From Jeotgalibacillus sp. ET6 (GTDB taxonomy: Bacteria; Bacillota; Bacilli; Bacillales; Jeotgalibacillaceae), in NCBI RefSeq assembly GCF_029667115.1, contig NZ_JARUIU010000001.1, forward strand, positions 744,001-808,000: a stretch of 64,000 bases of DNA. Direction: 5' to 3'. Positions 19,775 through 27,716 of the stretch are shown here, in pieces. The position numbers and the translations under genes were made by a program. Numbering within the stretch: the first letter of the stretch is position 1; each line of letters starts with the position of its first letter. Below the pieces are notes generated by a model, which ran no database searches, was not told the DNA's origin, and was given only the letters and a program-made list of their open reading frames with translations.

Positions 19775-20530
19775 TTAACGCTGCTTTCTGCATGTGAAAA
19801 ATATCCTTTCACTGGCAGCAGCAGGGCTGAGTGAAGTCGAAAAGTCCGCATTTACAGATTCAATCTTAAAGCCGGCATTTTCAAGCAAAGATTTATAGTA
19901 GTCAACCGGATAAGTCCTTTGTTTATGAAATTCATCAAAGCGCAGATACTTGTCCTGGCTGGAATCTTCAAGTACAAAAAAAGATAATTCATGTTCTACA
20001 CTGAGAGGGTGTTCCCCTTCAAAAGAATTCCAAATATAAGCGACTTCACCGTCGTCGTACGTAAACGTTTGATTAATAAACAGTTCCTGAATTTTATAGG
20101 GAGAATGAACATCGAAAATCAGGAGACCGCCATCATTTAAAAGGCTGGTCATATTTTGTATGGTTTTTTTTAATTGTTCTTCAGTTTCAAGATAGTTGAG
20201 TGAATCGCAGAAAATCGTAATTATATCAAAAGGTTCAAAGCCTCCAGCTTCTGCCATATCCTGCTGATAAAGTGCTATCTCAACACCGGACTGCTGTGCT
20301 TTATGTGAAGCTACAGCAAGCATGGAATCAGAAAGATCAATCCCGGTAACCTCAAAACCAAGCTGAGCAATTTGAAGCGTCCATTCCCCTGTTCCACACC
20401 CCACATCGAGCAATCGTTTTCCTTGAATATTGAACTGATCTTTCTTTTCCAAAAGGAACCGCGTCCACTGATCATAGGGCATATCACTCATTAACTGATC
20501 GTAGATTTGGGCAAAACGGCCATAGCTCAT
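19775..20530 (-). CDS. yqeM: Class I SAM-dependent methyltransferase YqeM
   Basis: Putative methyltransferase of unknown substrate, 251 residues. Motif I is LLDVGCGTGEWTLQ at about residues 40-53, followed by GIDLSDSML and an acidic motif II. ATG 20530 overlaps the rsfS stop (ATGA) and gives an N-terminus MSYGRFAQIYDQLM typical of the family; a longer frame would overlap rsfS by 49 bases. It is the last gene of the operon, followed by a strong terminator. Its link to RsfS suggests a role near ribosome assembly, but this is only context. Confidence 0.88.
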   Translation of the reverse strand: MSYGRFAQIYDQLMSDMPYDQWTRFLLEKKDQFNIQGKRLLDVGCGTGEWTLQIAQLGFEVTGIDLSDSMLAVASHKAQQSGVEIALYQQDMAEAGGFEPFDIITIFCDSLNYLETEEQLKKTIQNMTSLLNDGGLLIFDVHSPYKIQELFINQTFTYDDGEVAYIWNSFEGEHPLSVEHELSFFVLEDSSQDKYLRFDEFHKQRTYPVDYYKSLLENAGFKIESVNADFSTSLSPAAASERIFFTCRKQR

Positions 20531-20883
20531 CCGTTTATGCTGCTCGTCAGATCTTCTAACGGAGCGTCTCCCCAAAGCTTTTCAAGTTTGTAGTAGTCCC
20601 GCTCTTCTCTGTGAAAAACATGCACCACAACATCACCAAGATCCACTAGCACCCATCTTGCCTCGTCATAGCCTTCCATCCGCTTGATCGCATAGCCTTC
20701 TTCCTCTGCGCGATCCTTTACTTCTTTGGCAATTGCCTGAACCTGCTTGTCCGAATTACCGTGGCATATCACGAAATAATCTGCAATAAGAGAGATCCCT
20801 TTCATGTTTAATGCAACAATATCTTCTGCCCGCTTGTCATCAGCAGCTATATAAGCAAGTTTTAATAGTTCAGTTTGGTTCAT
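20527..20883 (-). CDS. rsfS: Ribosomal silencing factor RsfS
   Basis: Binds protein L14 of the 50S subunit and blocks subunit joining in slow growth, 118 residues. The RsfS/Iojap fold is marked by IVALNMKGISLIADYFVICHGNS and WVLVDLGDVVVHVF. It overlaps yqeK by 14 bases and yqeM by 4 bases, so translation along the operon is coupled. Same position as yqeL in B. subtilis. Confidence 0.95.
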   Translation of the reverse strand: MNQTELLKLAYIAADDKRAEDIVALNMKGISLIADYFVICHGNSDKQVQAIAKEVKDRAEEEGYAIKRMEGYDEARWVLVDLGDVVVHVFHREERDYYKLEKLWGDAPLEDLTSSING

Positions 20884-21454
20884 ATTTATCTTTCTCCTTT
20901 TGTAACATCACGTCGTTGTAACACTCTAAAGTATCAGGAAAGATGCGCTGTTTTTTTTGTAATAAAAATAAGATGGATTGTTTAACTGCTTTTCTGAGTG
21001 CTTTTTCCATATCTTCATGCGCGAGTGCCCTCACTTCTTCCACCCCTGAGAATTTCCTTCCAGGTTCAATATAATCAGCGAGATAGATGATTTTTTCAAG
21101 CAGACTCATATTTGCTCTTCCGGTCGTATGATAGCGGATTGCATTTAATACATCCTGCGATTCAATATTCAGCGTTACTTTAGCTAAGTAAGCTCCAACT
21201 GGCGCATGCCATAATTCATGATGAAAAAGCAGCAGTCTCGAATCGAAATTTTCCTGCTCAATAATCTTCTTCATATCGTCTCTGCTGTGATGTTTTGCAA
21301 TATCATGCAAAATGGCAGCCATTTCTGCCTTAGTAACATCTTCTCCATGTTTTTCAGCTAAAGATTTTGCTGTTTCCACGACTCCCAGGGTATGTTCGTA
21401 TCTTCTTTCCGGCAGAATTTCTTTAACATAAGCCAGCGCTTCTTTACAATTCAT
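20870..21454 (-). CDS. yqeK: HD-domain hydrolase YqeK (Ap4A hydrolase family)
   Basis: HD phosphohydrolase, 194 residues. Members of this family split diadenosine tetraphosphate symmetrically to ADP. Metal ligands are visible in RYEHTLGVVE, ILHDIAKHHSRDD and LFHHELWHAPVGA, and near YLADYIEPGRKF. The start ATG 21454 has GGAGGGA upstream inside the nadD end (11-base overlap). The pairing with nadD is conserved in Firmicutes and both deal with adenylate nucleotides. Confidence 0.93.
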   Translation of the reverse strand: MNCKEALAYVKEILPERRYEHTLGVVETAKSLAEKHGEDVTKAEMAAILHDIAKHHSRDDMKKIIEQENFDSRLLLFHHELWHAPVGAYLAKVTLNIESQDVLNAIRYHTTGRANMSLLEKIIYLADYIEPGRKFSGVEEVRALAHEDMEKALRKAVKQSILFLLQKKQRIFPDTLECYNDVMLQKEKDKYEPN

Positions 21455-22019
21455 ATAATCCCTCCATGTTTATATAGTTATAAACCTTTTGCGGAAGTAA
21501 GAAAGTAGCATCTTTATTAAGATTCAGCCTGTTTCTGATCAGTGTAGAAGAAAGTTCAATCATTGGTGATTGAAGCATAAGCACCGGATAGTCTGTAGTT
21601 CCAGCATAACCGGGGCGCATAAAACCGGCAAAACGGACAAGATCAAGCAGATCTTCAATTCTGTACCACTTGGGGAGGTAGTCGATCATATCCCCGCCAA
21701 TCAAAAATGTAAATTCAGTTTCAGGTTCTACTTTCTTTAACTGTATTATTGTATCATACGTATAGGATAAACCTGAACGTTCGAATTCAATTAATTCCAA
21801 TTTAAAATGCTCAATGTTTTCAATAGCAAGCTCGATCATACGGATTCTGTGCGTATCCTTCACCTGCAGATCACTGCGTTTGTGAGGAGGCTTAGCACTT
21901 GGCATGAATCTGACCTCATCCAGTTCAAGTTCATGATAGGCTTCATTTGCCATAATCATATGACCGATATGCAGCGGGTTAAACGTTCCTCCGAGCAGTC
22001 CCACTTTTTTCGGCTTCAT
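21444..22019 (-). CDS. nadD: Nicotinate-nucleotide adenylyltransferase NadD
   Basis: Joins nicotinate mononucleotide and ATP to deamido-NAD in NAD synthesis, 191 residues. The nucleotidyltransferase motif GGTFNPLHIGHM is at residues 10-21 and the ISST-type motif ELSSTLIRNRL is near 160. Its ATG overlaps the yhbY stop by one base (TAATG). It belongs to the yqeG-yqeM operon. Confidence 0.97.
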   Translation of the reverse strand: MKPKKVGLLGGTFNPLHIGHMIMANEAYHELELDEVRFMPSAKPPHKRSDLQVKDTHRIRMIELAIENIEHFKLELIEFERSGLSYTYDTIIQLKKVEPETEFTFLIGGDMIDYLPKWYRIEDLLDLVRFAGFMRPGYAGTTDYPVLMLQSPMIELSSTLIRNRLNLNKDATFLLPQKVYNYINMEGLYEL

Positions 22020-22318
22020 TATTTCACCTTTGGCAGTTCCAATTTTTTATTTTCTTTGGATTCCTTGTAGACCACAATAATATTGCCGATCTGTTGAACA
22101 ATTTCACCCTTTGTTCCCTTATGAATCTCTGATGCGACTTCGTCTTTATCCTGCTCACAATTTTGCAGTATGCTTACCTTAATCAGCTCTCTTGCTTCTA
22201 ATGCTTCGCCTATTTGCTTAATCATATTTTCGTTGACGCCGCCTTTTCCAACTTGAAAGATTGGGGAAAGATGGTGCGCCTCTGCTCGTAAAAATCTTTT
22301 TTGTTTTCCAGTTAACAT
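22019..22318 (-). CDS. yhbY: Ribosome assembly RNA-binding protein YhbY
   Basis: CRM-domain RNA-binding protein (YqeI), 99 residues, associated with 50S precursor particles in relatives. The family signature MLTGKQKRFLRAEAHHL opens the protein and GKGGVNENMIKQI follows, the GxxG RNA-binding loop. ATG 22318 has GGAGGA upstream within the aroE end; a longer frame would lie inside aroE. The genes overlap by 7 bases. Confidence 0.95.
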   Translation of the reverse strand: MLTGKQKRFLRAEAHHLSPIFQVGKGGVNENMIKQIGEALEARELIKVSILQNCEQDKDEVASEIHKGTKGEIVQQIGNIIVVYKESKENKKLELPKVK

Positions 22319-23157
22319 GATGTTCCTCCTAATTCTTCTGTTATCCTGCTGATCGCTTTTTCTGTGTCCGGTTTTATACCTGTCCATTGACTGAACGCCA
22401 GGGCACCCTGCTGAACAAACATCCCAACACCATTTAATGTATCAGCCTTATGTTTTCTTGCTTCCTTTAAAAAAGCTGTTTCAAGCGGGTTATAAATGAT
22501 ATCTGCCGCCAATGCATTATCTTTCATTCCCGAAATTTCAATAGGCAGTCTTTCTGTATGTGGGAACATGCCGACTGAAGACGTATTAATCACAATATCA
22601 TAAGATGAAAGTAACTTCTCACACTCCTGAATTGAGACAGCCTGAGCTTTTACAGGGGTTTTTATTGACTGAATTAAAGAAACAGCTCGTTCTTCTGTCC
22701 GATTAGAAACTGTAATACTAGCCGGATTCAGTTTGGTGAGAGCATAATAGATCCCTTTTGCCGCTCCACCGGCTCCAATAATCAGGATCGAGGATTGTTT
22801 AATGTCCTCTGCTGTTCTTTTTTCTAAAAGGGACGCTGCAAAACCTGCGCCATCCGTGTTGCTGCCAATCAGTTTGCCATTACGGTTCTGAACCGTATTG
22901 ACGGCGCCAATGTTTATCGCATCATCATCAACTTGGTCAAGAAGCGGCAAAATGGCTTCTTTAAAAGGAATGGTTACATTCCAGCCCCCAAGATTCAGCG
23001 CTTTCATGCCTCTAACTGCTTCTTCTAAACGACTCGGCTCGATATCAAAAGGGAAATATTGACCATCGATGCCCGCCTCAGCAAACCATCGATTATGCAT
23101 TTGTGGTGATCTGGAATGTGAGATCGGGTTTCCGATCACACCATACAGCGACGTCAT
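22312..23157 (-). CDS. aroE: Shikimate dehydrogenase AroE
   Basis: NADP-dependent reduction of 3-dehydroshikimate in aromatic amino-acid synthesis, 281 residues. The substrate-binding N-terminal half has ISHSRSPQMHN and NVTIPFKE (catalytic Lys); the NADP fold has IIGAGGAAKGIYYAL and SNRTEER. ATG 23157, 16 bases after yqeH. The placement of aroE among ribosome-assembly genes is the same as in B. subtilis. Confidence 0.97.
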   Translation of the reverse strand: MTSLYGVIGNPISHSRSPQMHNRWFAEAGIDGQYFPFDIEPSRLEEAVRGMKALNLGGWNVTIPFKEAILPLLDQVDDDAINIGAVNTVQNRNGKLIGSNTDGAGFAASLLEKRTAEDIKQSSILIIGAGGAAKGIYYALTKLNPASITVSNRTEERAVSLIQSIKTPVKAQAVSIQECEKLLSSYDIVINTSSVGMFPHTERLPIEISGMKDNALAADIIYNPLETAFLKEARKHKADTLNGVGMFVQQGALAFSQWTGIKPDTEKAISRITEELGGTSC

Positions 23158-23173
23158 TTTATTCCCCCTAACT

Positions 23174-24280
23174 TTAAATAAGTGATTTTCGAACCAGTAC
23201 GCTGACTCCTTTAGGAGCGTATGCAGCTACTTTTGCCCCTTTTTCATTAATTGTAATCCAGCCTAATCCAGAAAAAACAACGTCCATTTTTTCTTCTTTA
23301 ATCATGAATTCGTGCCTCACCAGTTCCGGAAAGCTTTCAATATCTTCGGGACGCGGCGGGGAGAGCATTTCTCCTCTATGCCTGGAATAGAGTTCATCTG
23401 CTTTTTCCAGCTTTGTTCGATGAATTTCCAGTTCGTTTGATACATAGCACGTAAACGACTTTCTGCCTCCACTGAGGTAATCGAACCTCGCCAGTCCTCC
23501 TACAAAAAGAGTCTGCTCCTCATTTAATTGAAAGATTTTTGGTTTCATTTCTTTTCGCGGCATAACATGCTTAAGATCTTTCTTGTTAATAACATGAGCC
23601 ATCTGATCTCTATTGATAATTCCCGGGGTATCTATAATTGCCTGTCCATCATCCAATGGAATTTCGATCATATCAAGAGTCGTCCCAGGAAATTGAGAAG
23701 TCGTAATAACATCTTCTTCTCCTGTAACTTCCTTTATAATCCGGTTTATAAATGTAGACTTGCCCACATTGGTGCAGCCAACAATATAAACATCTTTTCC
23801 TTTTCTGTACTGTTCAATCGCGGCAAGTGCCTCTTTTATATGGTGGCCTTTTTCAGCACTGCATAGCAATACATCCACCGGCTTTAACCCATGCTGCTTT
23901 GCTTCATATTTCATCCAGTTGATTAATTTATTCGGTTTTGCCGAATGCGGAAGAATATCTGATTTATTTCCGATTAACAGGACCGGGTTTTTCCCTACAA
24001 AACGATGGAGTCCGTGTAAAAAGCTTCCGTTAAAGTCGACAATATCTACCACTTTTACGATAAGTGCGTCTACCTGACCGAGACCGTTTAATATTTTCAG
24101 AAAGTCGTCGTCTGTTAAAGCTACATCCTGAACTTCATTATAATGCTTTAAACGGAAACAGCGCTGGCAGATCACCTGTTCTTTTTCGAGACTTGAAGGC
24201 GGAGCATAGCCTATGCCCTCTTTGTTTTCTGTTTGTATCTCCACGCCGCAGCCGATACAGTCAATCGTTAATTCACTCAC
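23174..24280 (-). CDS. yqeH: Circularly permuted GTPase YqeH (30S assembly)
   Basis: GTPase needed for 30S subunit assembly, 368 residues. An N-terminal treble-clef zinc finger (CIGCGVE...CQRC) precedes a permuted G domain in which NKSDILP (G4) comes before GCTNVGKSTFINR (G1) and DTPGI (G3), the hallmark of the family. The C-terminal domain binds RNA. I chose GTG 24280, which overlaps the yqeG stop as GTGA and has GGAGG 7 bases upstream; an in-frame ATG at 24295 would lie at the ribosome binding site. Confidence 0.95.
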   Translation of the reverse strand: MSELTIDCIGCGVEIQTENKEGIGYAPPSSLEKEQVICQRCFRLKHYNEVQDVALTDDDFLKILNGLGQVDALIVKVVDIVDFNGSFLHGLHRFVGKNPVLLIGNKSDILPHSAKPNKLINWMKYEAKQHGLKPVDVLLCSAEKGHHIKEALAAIEQYRKGKDVYIVGCTNVGKSTFINRIIKEVTGEEDVITTSQFPGTTLDMIEIPLDDGQAIIDTPGIINRDQMAHVINKKDLKHVMPRKEMKPKIFQLNEEQTLFVGGLARFDYLSGGRKSFTCYVSNELEIHRTKLEKADELYSRHRGEMLSPPRPEDIESFPELVRHEFMIKEEKMDVVFSGLGWITINEKGAKVAAYAPKGVSVLVRKSLI

Positions 24281-24798
24281 TTCGGGTCCTCCCATTGAAT
24301 CATATTCTTGCGTTTAAAAAATTTCAGGATTCTTCTTTCAACTCTTCTATTAATTCTGGTGAAGAAACCATCTGTCTTCGCAACGGGTACAACTAAAATC
24401 GTGTACAGTTTATTTCTGTTGCCGCCCAGCACATCTGTAAGAAGCTGATCCCCTATAACAACCGTTTCTTCTTTCTTAACATTCATATCCTTAATCGCCT
24501 GTCTGAAAGCTTTGCCTCTTGGCTTTCTGGCATGATAAATAAAGGGAACGCCGATTGGATCTGAAAATGCAGATACTCTTAACTGGTTATTGTTAGAAAC
24601 AATCGTGACGAGAATATCATTTTTCTGCATGGACTCCAGCCATTCTAAAAGCTTTGGTGTCGCATTTTTTCTGTCCCATTCGACAAGTGTATTATCAAGA
24701 TCTGTAATGATTGCTTTTATACCTTGTTCTTTCAGTTTTTGAGGAGTAATTTCAAACACACTTGCGACAAATTCATTTGGTAAAAATAATTTAATCAT
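24277..24798 (-). CDS. yqeG: HAD-superfamily phosphatase YqeG
   Basis: HAD subfamily IIIA phosphatase, 173 residues, substrate not certain. Motif I is DLDNTLVEWD at about residues 35-44, motif II the VSNN segment, and motif III/IV KPRGKAFRQA and IGDQLLTDVLGGN. It is the first gene of the eight-gene operon, with a good promoter at 24830-24858. It is divergent from sda. Confidence 0.94.
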   Translation of the reverse strand: MIKLFLPNEFVASVFEITPQKLKEQGIKAIITDLDNTLVEWDRKNATPKLLEWLESMQKNDILVTIVSNNNQLRVSAFSDPIGVPFIYHARKPRGKAFRQAIKDMNVKKEETVVIGDQLLTDVLGGNRNKLYTILVVPVAKTDGFFTRINRRVERRILKFFKRKNMIQWEDPK

Positions 24799-24829
24799 TT
24801 CGATTCACCTCTTTTAGCTTTAAGTACTA

Positions 24830-24858
24830 ATAATACAGTATCTTTATAAGGATATCAA
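24830..24858 (-). promoter_or_regulatory. Promoter of the yqeG operon
   Basis: On the minus strand TTGATA (24853-24858), 17 bases, TATTAT (24830-24835). Good SigA-type match placed about 25 bases before the yqeG ribosome binding site region. Confidence 0.75.
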
Positions 24859-24919
24859 AACCCACATAATTAGTTGAAATGATAAGAATCGTTCGACAAA
24901 TTCTGACGGTTTTAAAAAT

Positions 24920-25017
24920 TGTGGATAACTTGTTCCTTAAAATTCCTATGAAGCCATTGGAGACAACATAGATATCTACATGTTTTACACAGCTTATCCA
25001 CCGTATGCTGTGGATAA
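24920..25017. promoter_or_regulatory. DnaA-box cluster upstream of sda
   Basis: Perfect DnaA boxes (TTATCCACA or its complement TGTGGATAA) lie at 24920-24928 and 25009-25017, and an 8/9 match TTATCCACC at 24994-25002. A fourth perfect box overlaps the sda start codon and is listed separately. In B. subtilis DnaA directly activates sda, which ties sporulation to replication state. A possible promoter TTGTTC (25027-25032), 17 bases, TACTCT (25050-25055) lies between the boxes and sda. Confidence 0.85.
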
Positions 25018-25088
25018 GAGGAACGCTTGTTCTTTCAAAAATGATCTGCTACTCTAATATTACCAGCTAATTTGAAAGGAGTAATACT

Positions 25089-25097
25089 TGTGGATAA
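25089..25097 (+). promoter_or_regulatory. DnaA box overlapping the sda start codon
   Basis: TGTGGATAA, a perfect DnaA box, includes the GTG start codon (25090-25092) of sda. It is downstream of any promoter, so DnaA bound here would more likely block than recruit RNA polymerase. Confidence 0.8.
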
Positions 25098-25218
25098 ATT
25101 ACCATTGCATTTGTTAATCGAAGCTCTTTCTGAAGCAAAAAGACTTAATTTATCTGATGACTTTATCAAACTTATTCAGGAAGCAATTGAGAAAAGGTCA
25201 ATGACATTAACTCTTTAA
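25090..25218 (+). CDS. sda: Sporulation checkpoint inhibitor Sda
   Basis: A 42-residue helical-hairpin protein that inhibits the sporulation kinase KinA when replication is disturbed. The sequence MDKLPLHLLIEALSEAK followed by LNLSDDFIKLIQEAIEKRS matches Sda, with the conserved pattern of the two helices (L-Ls-eLLIEa and dFIeLIe-EI-RRS). Start GTG 25090 has AAAGGAGT 7 bases upstream. The position next to yqeG matches B. subtilis. The C-terminus is a few residues shorter than the 46-52 residues known there. Confidence 0.9.
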   Translation: MDKLPLHLLIEALSEAKRLNLSDDFIKLIQEAIEKRSMTLTL

Positions 25219-26067
25219 CCCTCACAGGGCTGATTGGAACGTGCGATCCCCCGCCTGTTTAATCATTGCTGCCGGATGCTTCCTGATTTAACGGTAAATA
25301 TTTTGTAGAACAACTCTGGCAGAACCAGACTATTCAAGCCCTGATTTCCCTTCACTTCTAACAAAAAAAAATTGACGATTCGAGCCCAGCCCTCTTTTCA
25401 CATGAGAACACTTTACGCGCGTGTATTTCCGCTTTTTTCTCAATAACTATTTTCTCCTGAATATAGAAGCTTTCTCCGAAGAATTTGTTCGTCTGGGACT
25501 AGTGAATAAACCTCATGTTCCGGCTTTACTACAGGCAGCATAACTCCCCGCCCATAAGCTTCAAGCATTTATTGACTACTCTTTTTTCACAAAAACTGTC
25601 AGTTGTTCTTTCATAACATTCAAACACACAAAATGCACGTCATCATCCATTCTACTATACTTGAATTGTTGAGCAGCAAGTATAGATTGGAAGTGCGTGC
25701 AGTCGAATCTTACCATGAATCTGCCACGAAAAGAAGAGAAGATTATATAGAGAAGATTATCCCTTGAAACGTCGGCAAATACGGTTCTCCAGAAATGTGG
25801 AAACTCTACAAAATGCTTATGTCTAATCCTGTCACTCACTGTCCCTCGCATTTCATAAAGTAAACTTTTTTCTGATGTTTAAGAAAATATGATATTAAAA
25901 TTCAGAGATTTTATATTTTCTGTTCGCTATTTGGACAAAATTCCTGCAAATCAGCCTTCTCAACCTCCTTTGCCTCCACATTTCATACTAATTATAGTCT
26001 TAACAATTCTTAACAAAAAGGTTACAATAATAATACTACTATTATTACGGTTATGAGGAGGACCCGC
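25219..26067. other. Gene-poor region between sda and pssA with coding remnants
   Basis: About 850 bases without a convincing gene; yqeF, which follows sda in B. subtilis, is absent. Plus-strand frames hold protein-like pieces: 25463-25552 (ending NKPHVPALLQAA), 25633-25767 (44 codons, MHVIIHSTILELLSSKYR onward, no ribosome binding site) and, past its stop in the same frame, KYGSPEMWKLYKMLMSNP. A 9-bp inverted repeat CTATACTTG/CAAGTATAG lies at 25655-25685. The opposite-strand 91-codon frame at 25576-25851 also lacks a ribosome binding site. Confidence 0.5.
25633..25851 (+). pseudogene. Possible remnant of an unrecognised gene
   Basis: The frame from ATG 25633 gives 44 codons of plausible protein, a TGA at about 25765-25767, then about 28 further codons in the same frame (with KYGSPEMWKLYKM) that end in TAA. 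No ribosome binding site is seen. I do not recognise the family. It could be a gene inactivated by a nonsense mutation or chance coding. Confidence 0.2.
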
Positions 26068-26607
26068 GTGTCATTAATGCAGGTAATAGGTTTCACCTTT
26101 AAAAAAGCAAAAGCTCAGACCGCAAATGCATTGACTCTCTCTAATCTGGTCCTGGGGGGATTCGCTGCTTTATACAGCACTTCCGGTCAATTTTCTTTAG
26201 CAGCTCTTCTGATATTTATAGCTGCGTTTATGGACCGGTTTGACGGCATGGCAGCCAGACGGTTAGGAATTGAATCCGAATTGGGGCGACAGCTTGACTC
26301 GATGAGCGATCTTGTGTCGTTTGGAGCAGCACCAGCACTCTTACTTTACCATTCTTTTTTATACGATTATGGAGTCAGCGGAATGGTACTAGCCGTTTTT
26401 TACATCGGATGCGGCGCGTACAGACTGGCGAGATTCAATTCTAAAGAGTCATCGCCGTATTTTGAAGGGCTTCCAATCACAGCAGCAGGGTGTCTTCTCG
26501 CATTAAGCTTTCTTGCGACACCTTTACTCAGTCCCGCTTCACTTATCACAATTATTTTTATTTTATCCCTTTTGATGGTCAGTCCTCTTCGAATTAAGAA
26601 AATGTAA
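26068..26607 (+). CDS. pssA: CDP-diacylglycerol-serine O-phosphatidyltransferase (CDP-alcohol phosphatidyltransferase)
   Basis: Integral membrane enzyme of 179 residues that most likely makes phosphatidylserine, the precursor of phosphatidylethanolamine. The CDP-alcohol transferase motif is complete: DRFDGMAAR, eight residues, then GRQLDSMSD, the D-G-A-R-G-D-D pattern with the metal and catalytic aspartates. About six membrane helices follow. I chose GTG 26068 because GAGGAGG is 6 bases upstream; an ATG at 26053 lies inside that site. Length and the NALTLSNLVLGG start favour PssA over PgsA. A repeat with terminator follows. Confidence 0.88.
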   Translation: MSLMQVIGFTFKKAKAQTANALTLSNLVLGGFAALYSTSGQFSLAALLIFIAAFMDRFDGMAARRLGIESELGRQLDSMSDLVSFGAAPALLLYHSFLYDYGVSGMVLAVFYIGCGAYRLARFNSKESSPYFEGLPITAAGCLLALSFLATPLLSPASLITIIFILSLLMVSPLRIKKM

Positions 26608-26660
26608 GTGAGGTTTGCACAAAACTCAAAAAAAATAAAAAAAGAGACAGTAATTATTAA

Positions 26661-26838
26661 TAGTAAGAAGTGAGCGGAGCGGAAGGCGGCGACTCCAGCA
26701 GGAGATGACGGCAAGCTGAGACTTTACAGGGCAGCGTCCTGGAAAGGCTCTAGCCCCCGTCCATGCGGAAAGCGTCCGCCTGAAGCGCAGAGAACCGGTC
26801 GTAGAGCTTGGGACACTTTTGTCCCAAGCTTTTTTTAA
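26661..26838 (+). repeat. Intergenic repeat, copy B, with terminator (downstream of pssA)
   Basis: Begins GTAAGAAGTGAGCGGAGC and runs through GGAAGGCGGCGACTCC, AGCTGAGACTTTACAGG, GGAAAGCGTCCGCCTGAAGC and GAACCGGTCGTAGAGCTTGG. It ends in hairpin 26805-26830 (AGCTTGGGAC/GTCCCAAGCT) plus seven T. It is in the sense direction of pssA and serves as its terminator. The remaining bases up to sigK (26839-26998) hold no clear promoter. Confidence 0.9.
26803..26837 (+). terminator. Terminator at the end of repeat copy B
   Basis: AGCTTGGGAC/GTCCCAAGCT, 10-bp perfect stem, 6-base loop, followed by TTTTTTT. Confidence 0.9.
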
Positions 26839-26998
26839 TATTCTCGTGTAAACCCGCAAAATATTTTAGAAAAGCAAGTCACGGACTTGAATAAGAAGTG
26901 CACGATAGGAAAAGACATACTGCAGATTGCATTCGGACTGGCAAGTTTCTTCTCCTTCTTTCATATAGTCTTTATAAGACATGAAAGGGGGTCAGATT

Positions 26999-27712
26999 TT
27001 GTCCAGTATCTTATTGGCACTTCTAATGGCGATAGGTGACGGAACCGCACTCATGGGCTATTTTAAGCAAAATGCATTCCCACAGCCTCTTTCTAAGGAA
27101 AAAGAAAAACAAATGATCGAAAAAACGCTGCAGGGCGATGATGAAGCAAGAAAAGTACTAATTGAGCATAACCTCCGTCTGGTAGCCCATATCGTGAAAA
27201 AATTTGAAAACACCGGAGAATCCAATGAAGATCTCATTTCAATCGGGACAATCGGGCTCATAAAAGCGATTGAAAGCTATTCCTTTGAAAAAGGCACAAA
27301 ACTGGCTACGTATGCTGCCAGATGTATCGAAAATGAGATCCTTATGTTTTTAAGATCGTTAAAAAAAGTAAAAAAAGATGTTTCTTTGAATGACCCGATC
27401 GGGGAAGATAAAGACGGAAATGCCATAAGCCTTATAGATGTCCTTCGAGGGGAAGATGATGAACTGGATCAATTGATTCACAATAAAATGAATCAGGAGA
27501 AAGTGAGAACGTTTATTCAATCTTTAGATCCCAGAGAAAAAGATGTCATTACTCAAAGGTTTGGGTTAAACGGACTCGAAGAAAAAACGCAGCGTGAAAT
27601 TGCCAAAGAACTTGGCATTTCAAGAAGCTACGTTTCAAGAATTGAAAAAAGAGCCTTAATGAAACTGTTTCACGAGTTTTCTCAGGAAGAGCGGCTGACT
27701 GATGATTCCTGA
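26999..27712 (+). CDS. sigK: Pro-sigma factor SigK (late mother-cell sporulation sigma)
   Basis: Sporulation sigma factor for late mother-cell genes, 237 residues. Region 2 ([51 protein letters not shown]) and region 4 ([21 protein letters not shown]) match SigK. The first 20 or so residues form a hydrophobic pro-sequence ending near [12 protein letters not shown], the SpoIVFB cleavage region. I chose TTG 26999, with AAAGGGGGT 7 bases upstream; ATG 26981 would precede that site. The gene is continuous, with no skin element. It is convergent with mtnN, only 4 bases apart. Confidence 0.94.
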   Translation: MSSILLALLMAIGDGTALMGYFKQNAFPQPLSKEKEKQMIEKTLQGDDEARKVLIEHNLRLVAHIVKKFENTGESNEDLISIGTIGLIKAIESYSFEKGTKLATYAARCIENEILMFLRSLKKVKKDVSLNDPIGEDKDGNAISLIDVLRGEDDELDQLIHNKMNQEKVRTFIQSLDPREKDVITQRFGLNGLEEKTQREIAKELGISRSYVSRIEKRALMKLFHEFSQEERLTDDS

Positions 27713-27716
27713 TCAT

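Noticed and set aside
25576-25851. 91-codon minus-strand frame between sda and pssA
   Set aside because: No ribosome binding site, no family likeness, and it lies in a region with equally open plus-strand pieces; probably chance.
26626-26859. 77-codon minus-strand frame and similar frames over the repeat copies (63291-63584, 35671-35958)
   Set aside because: These frames cross the GC-rich repeat elements and translate the repeat itself; no start signals.
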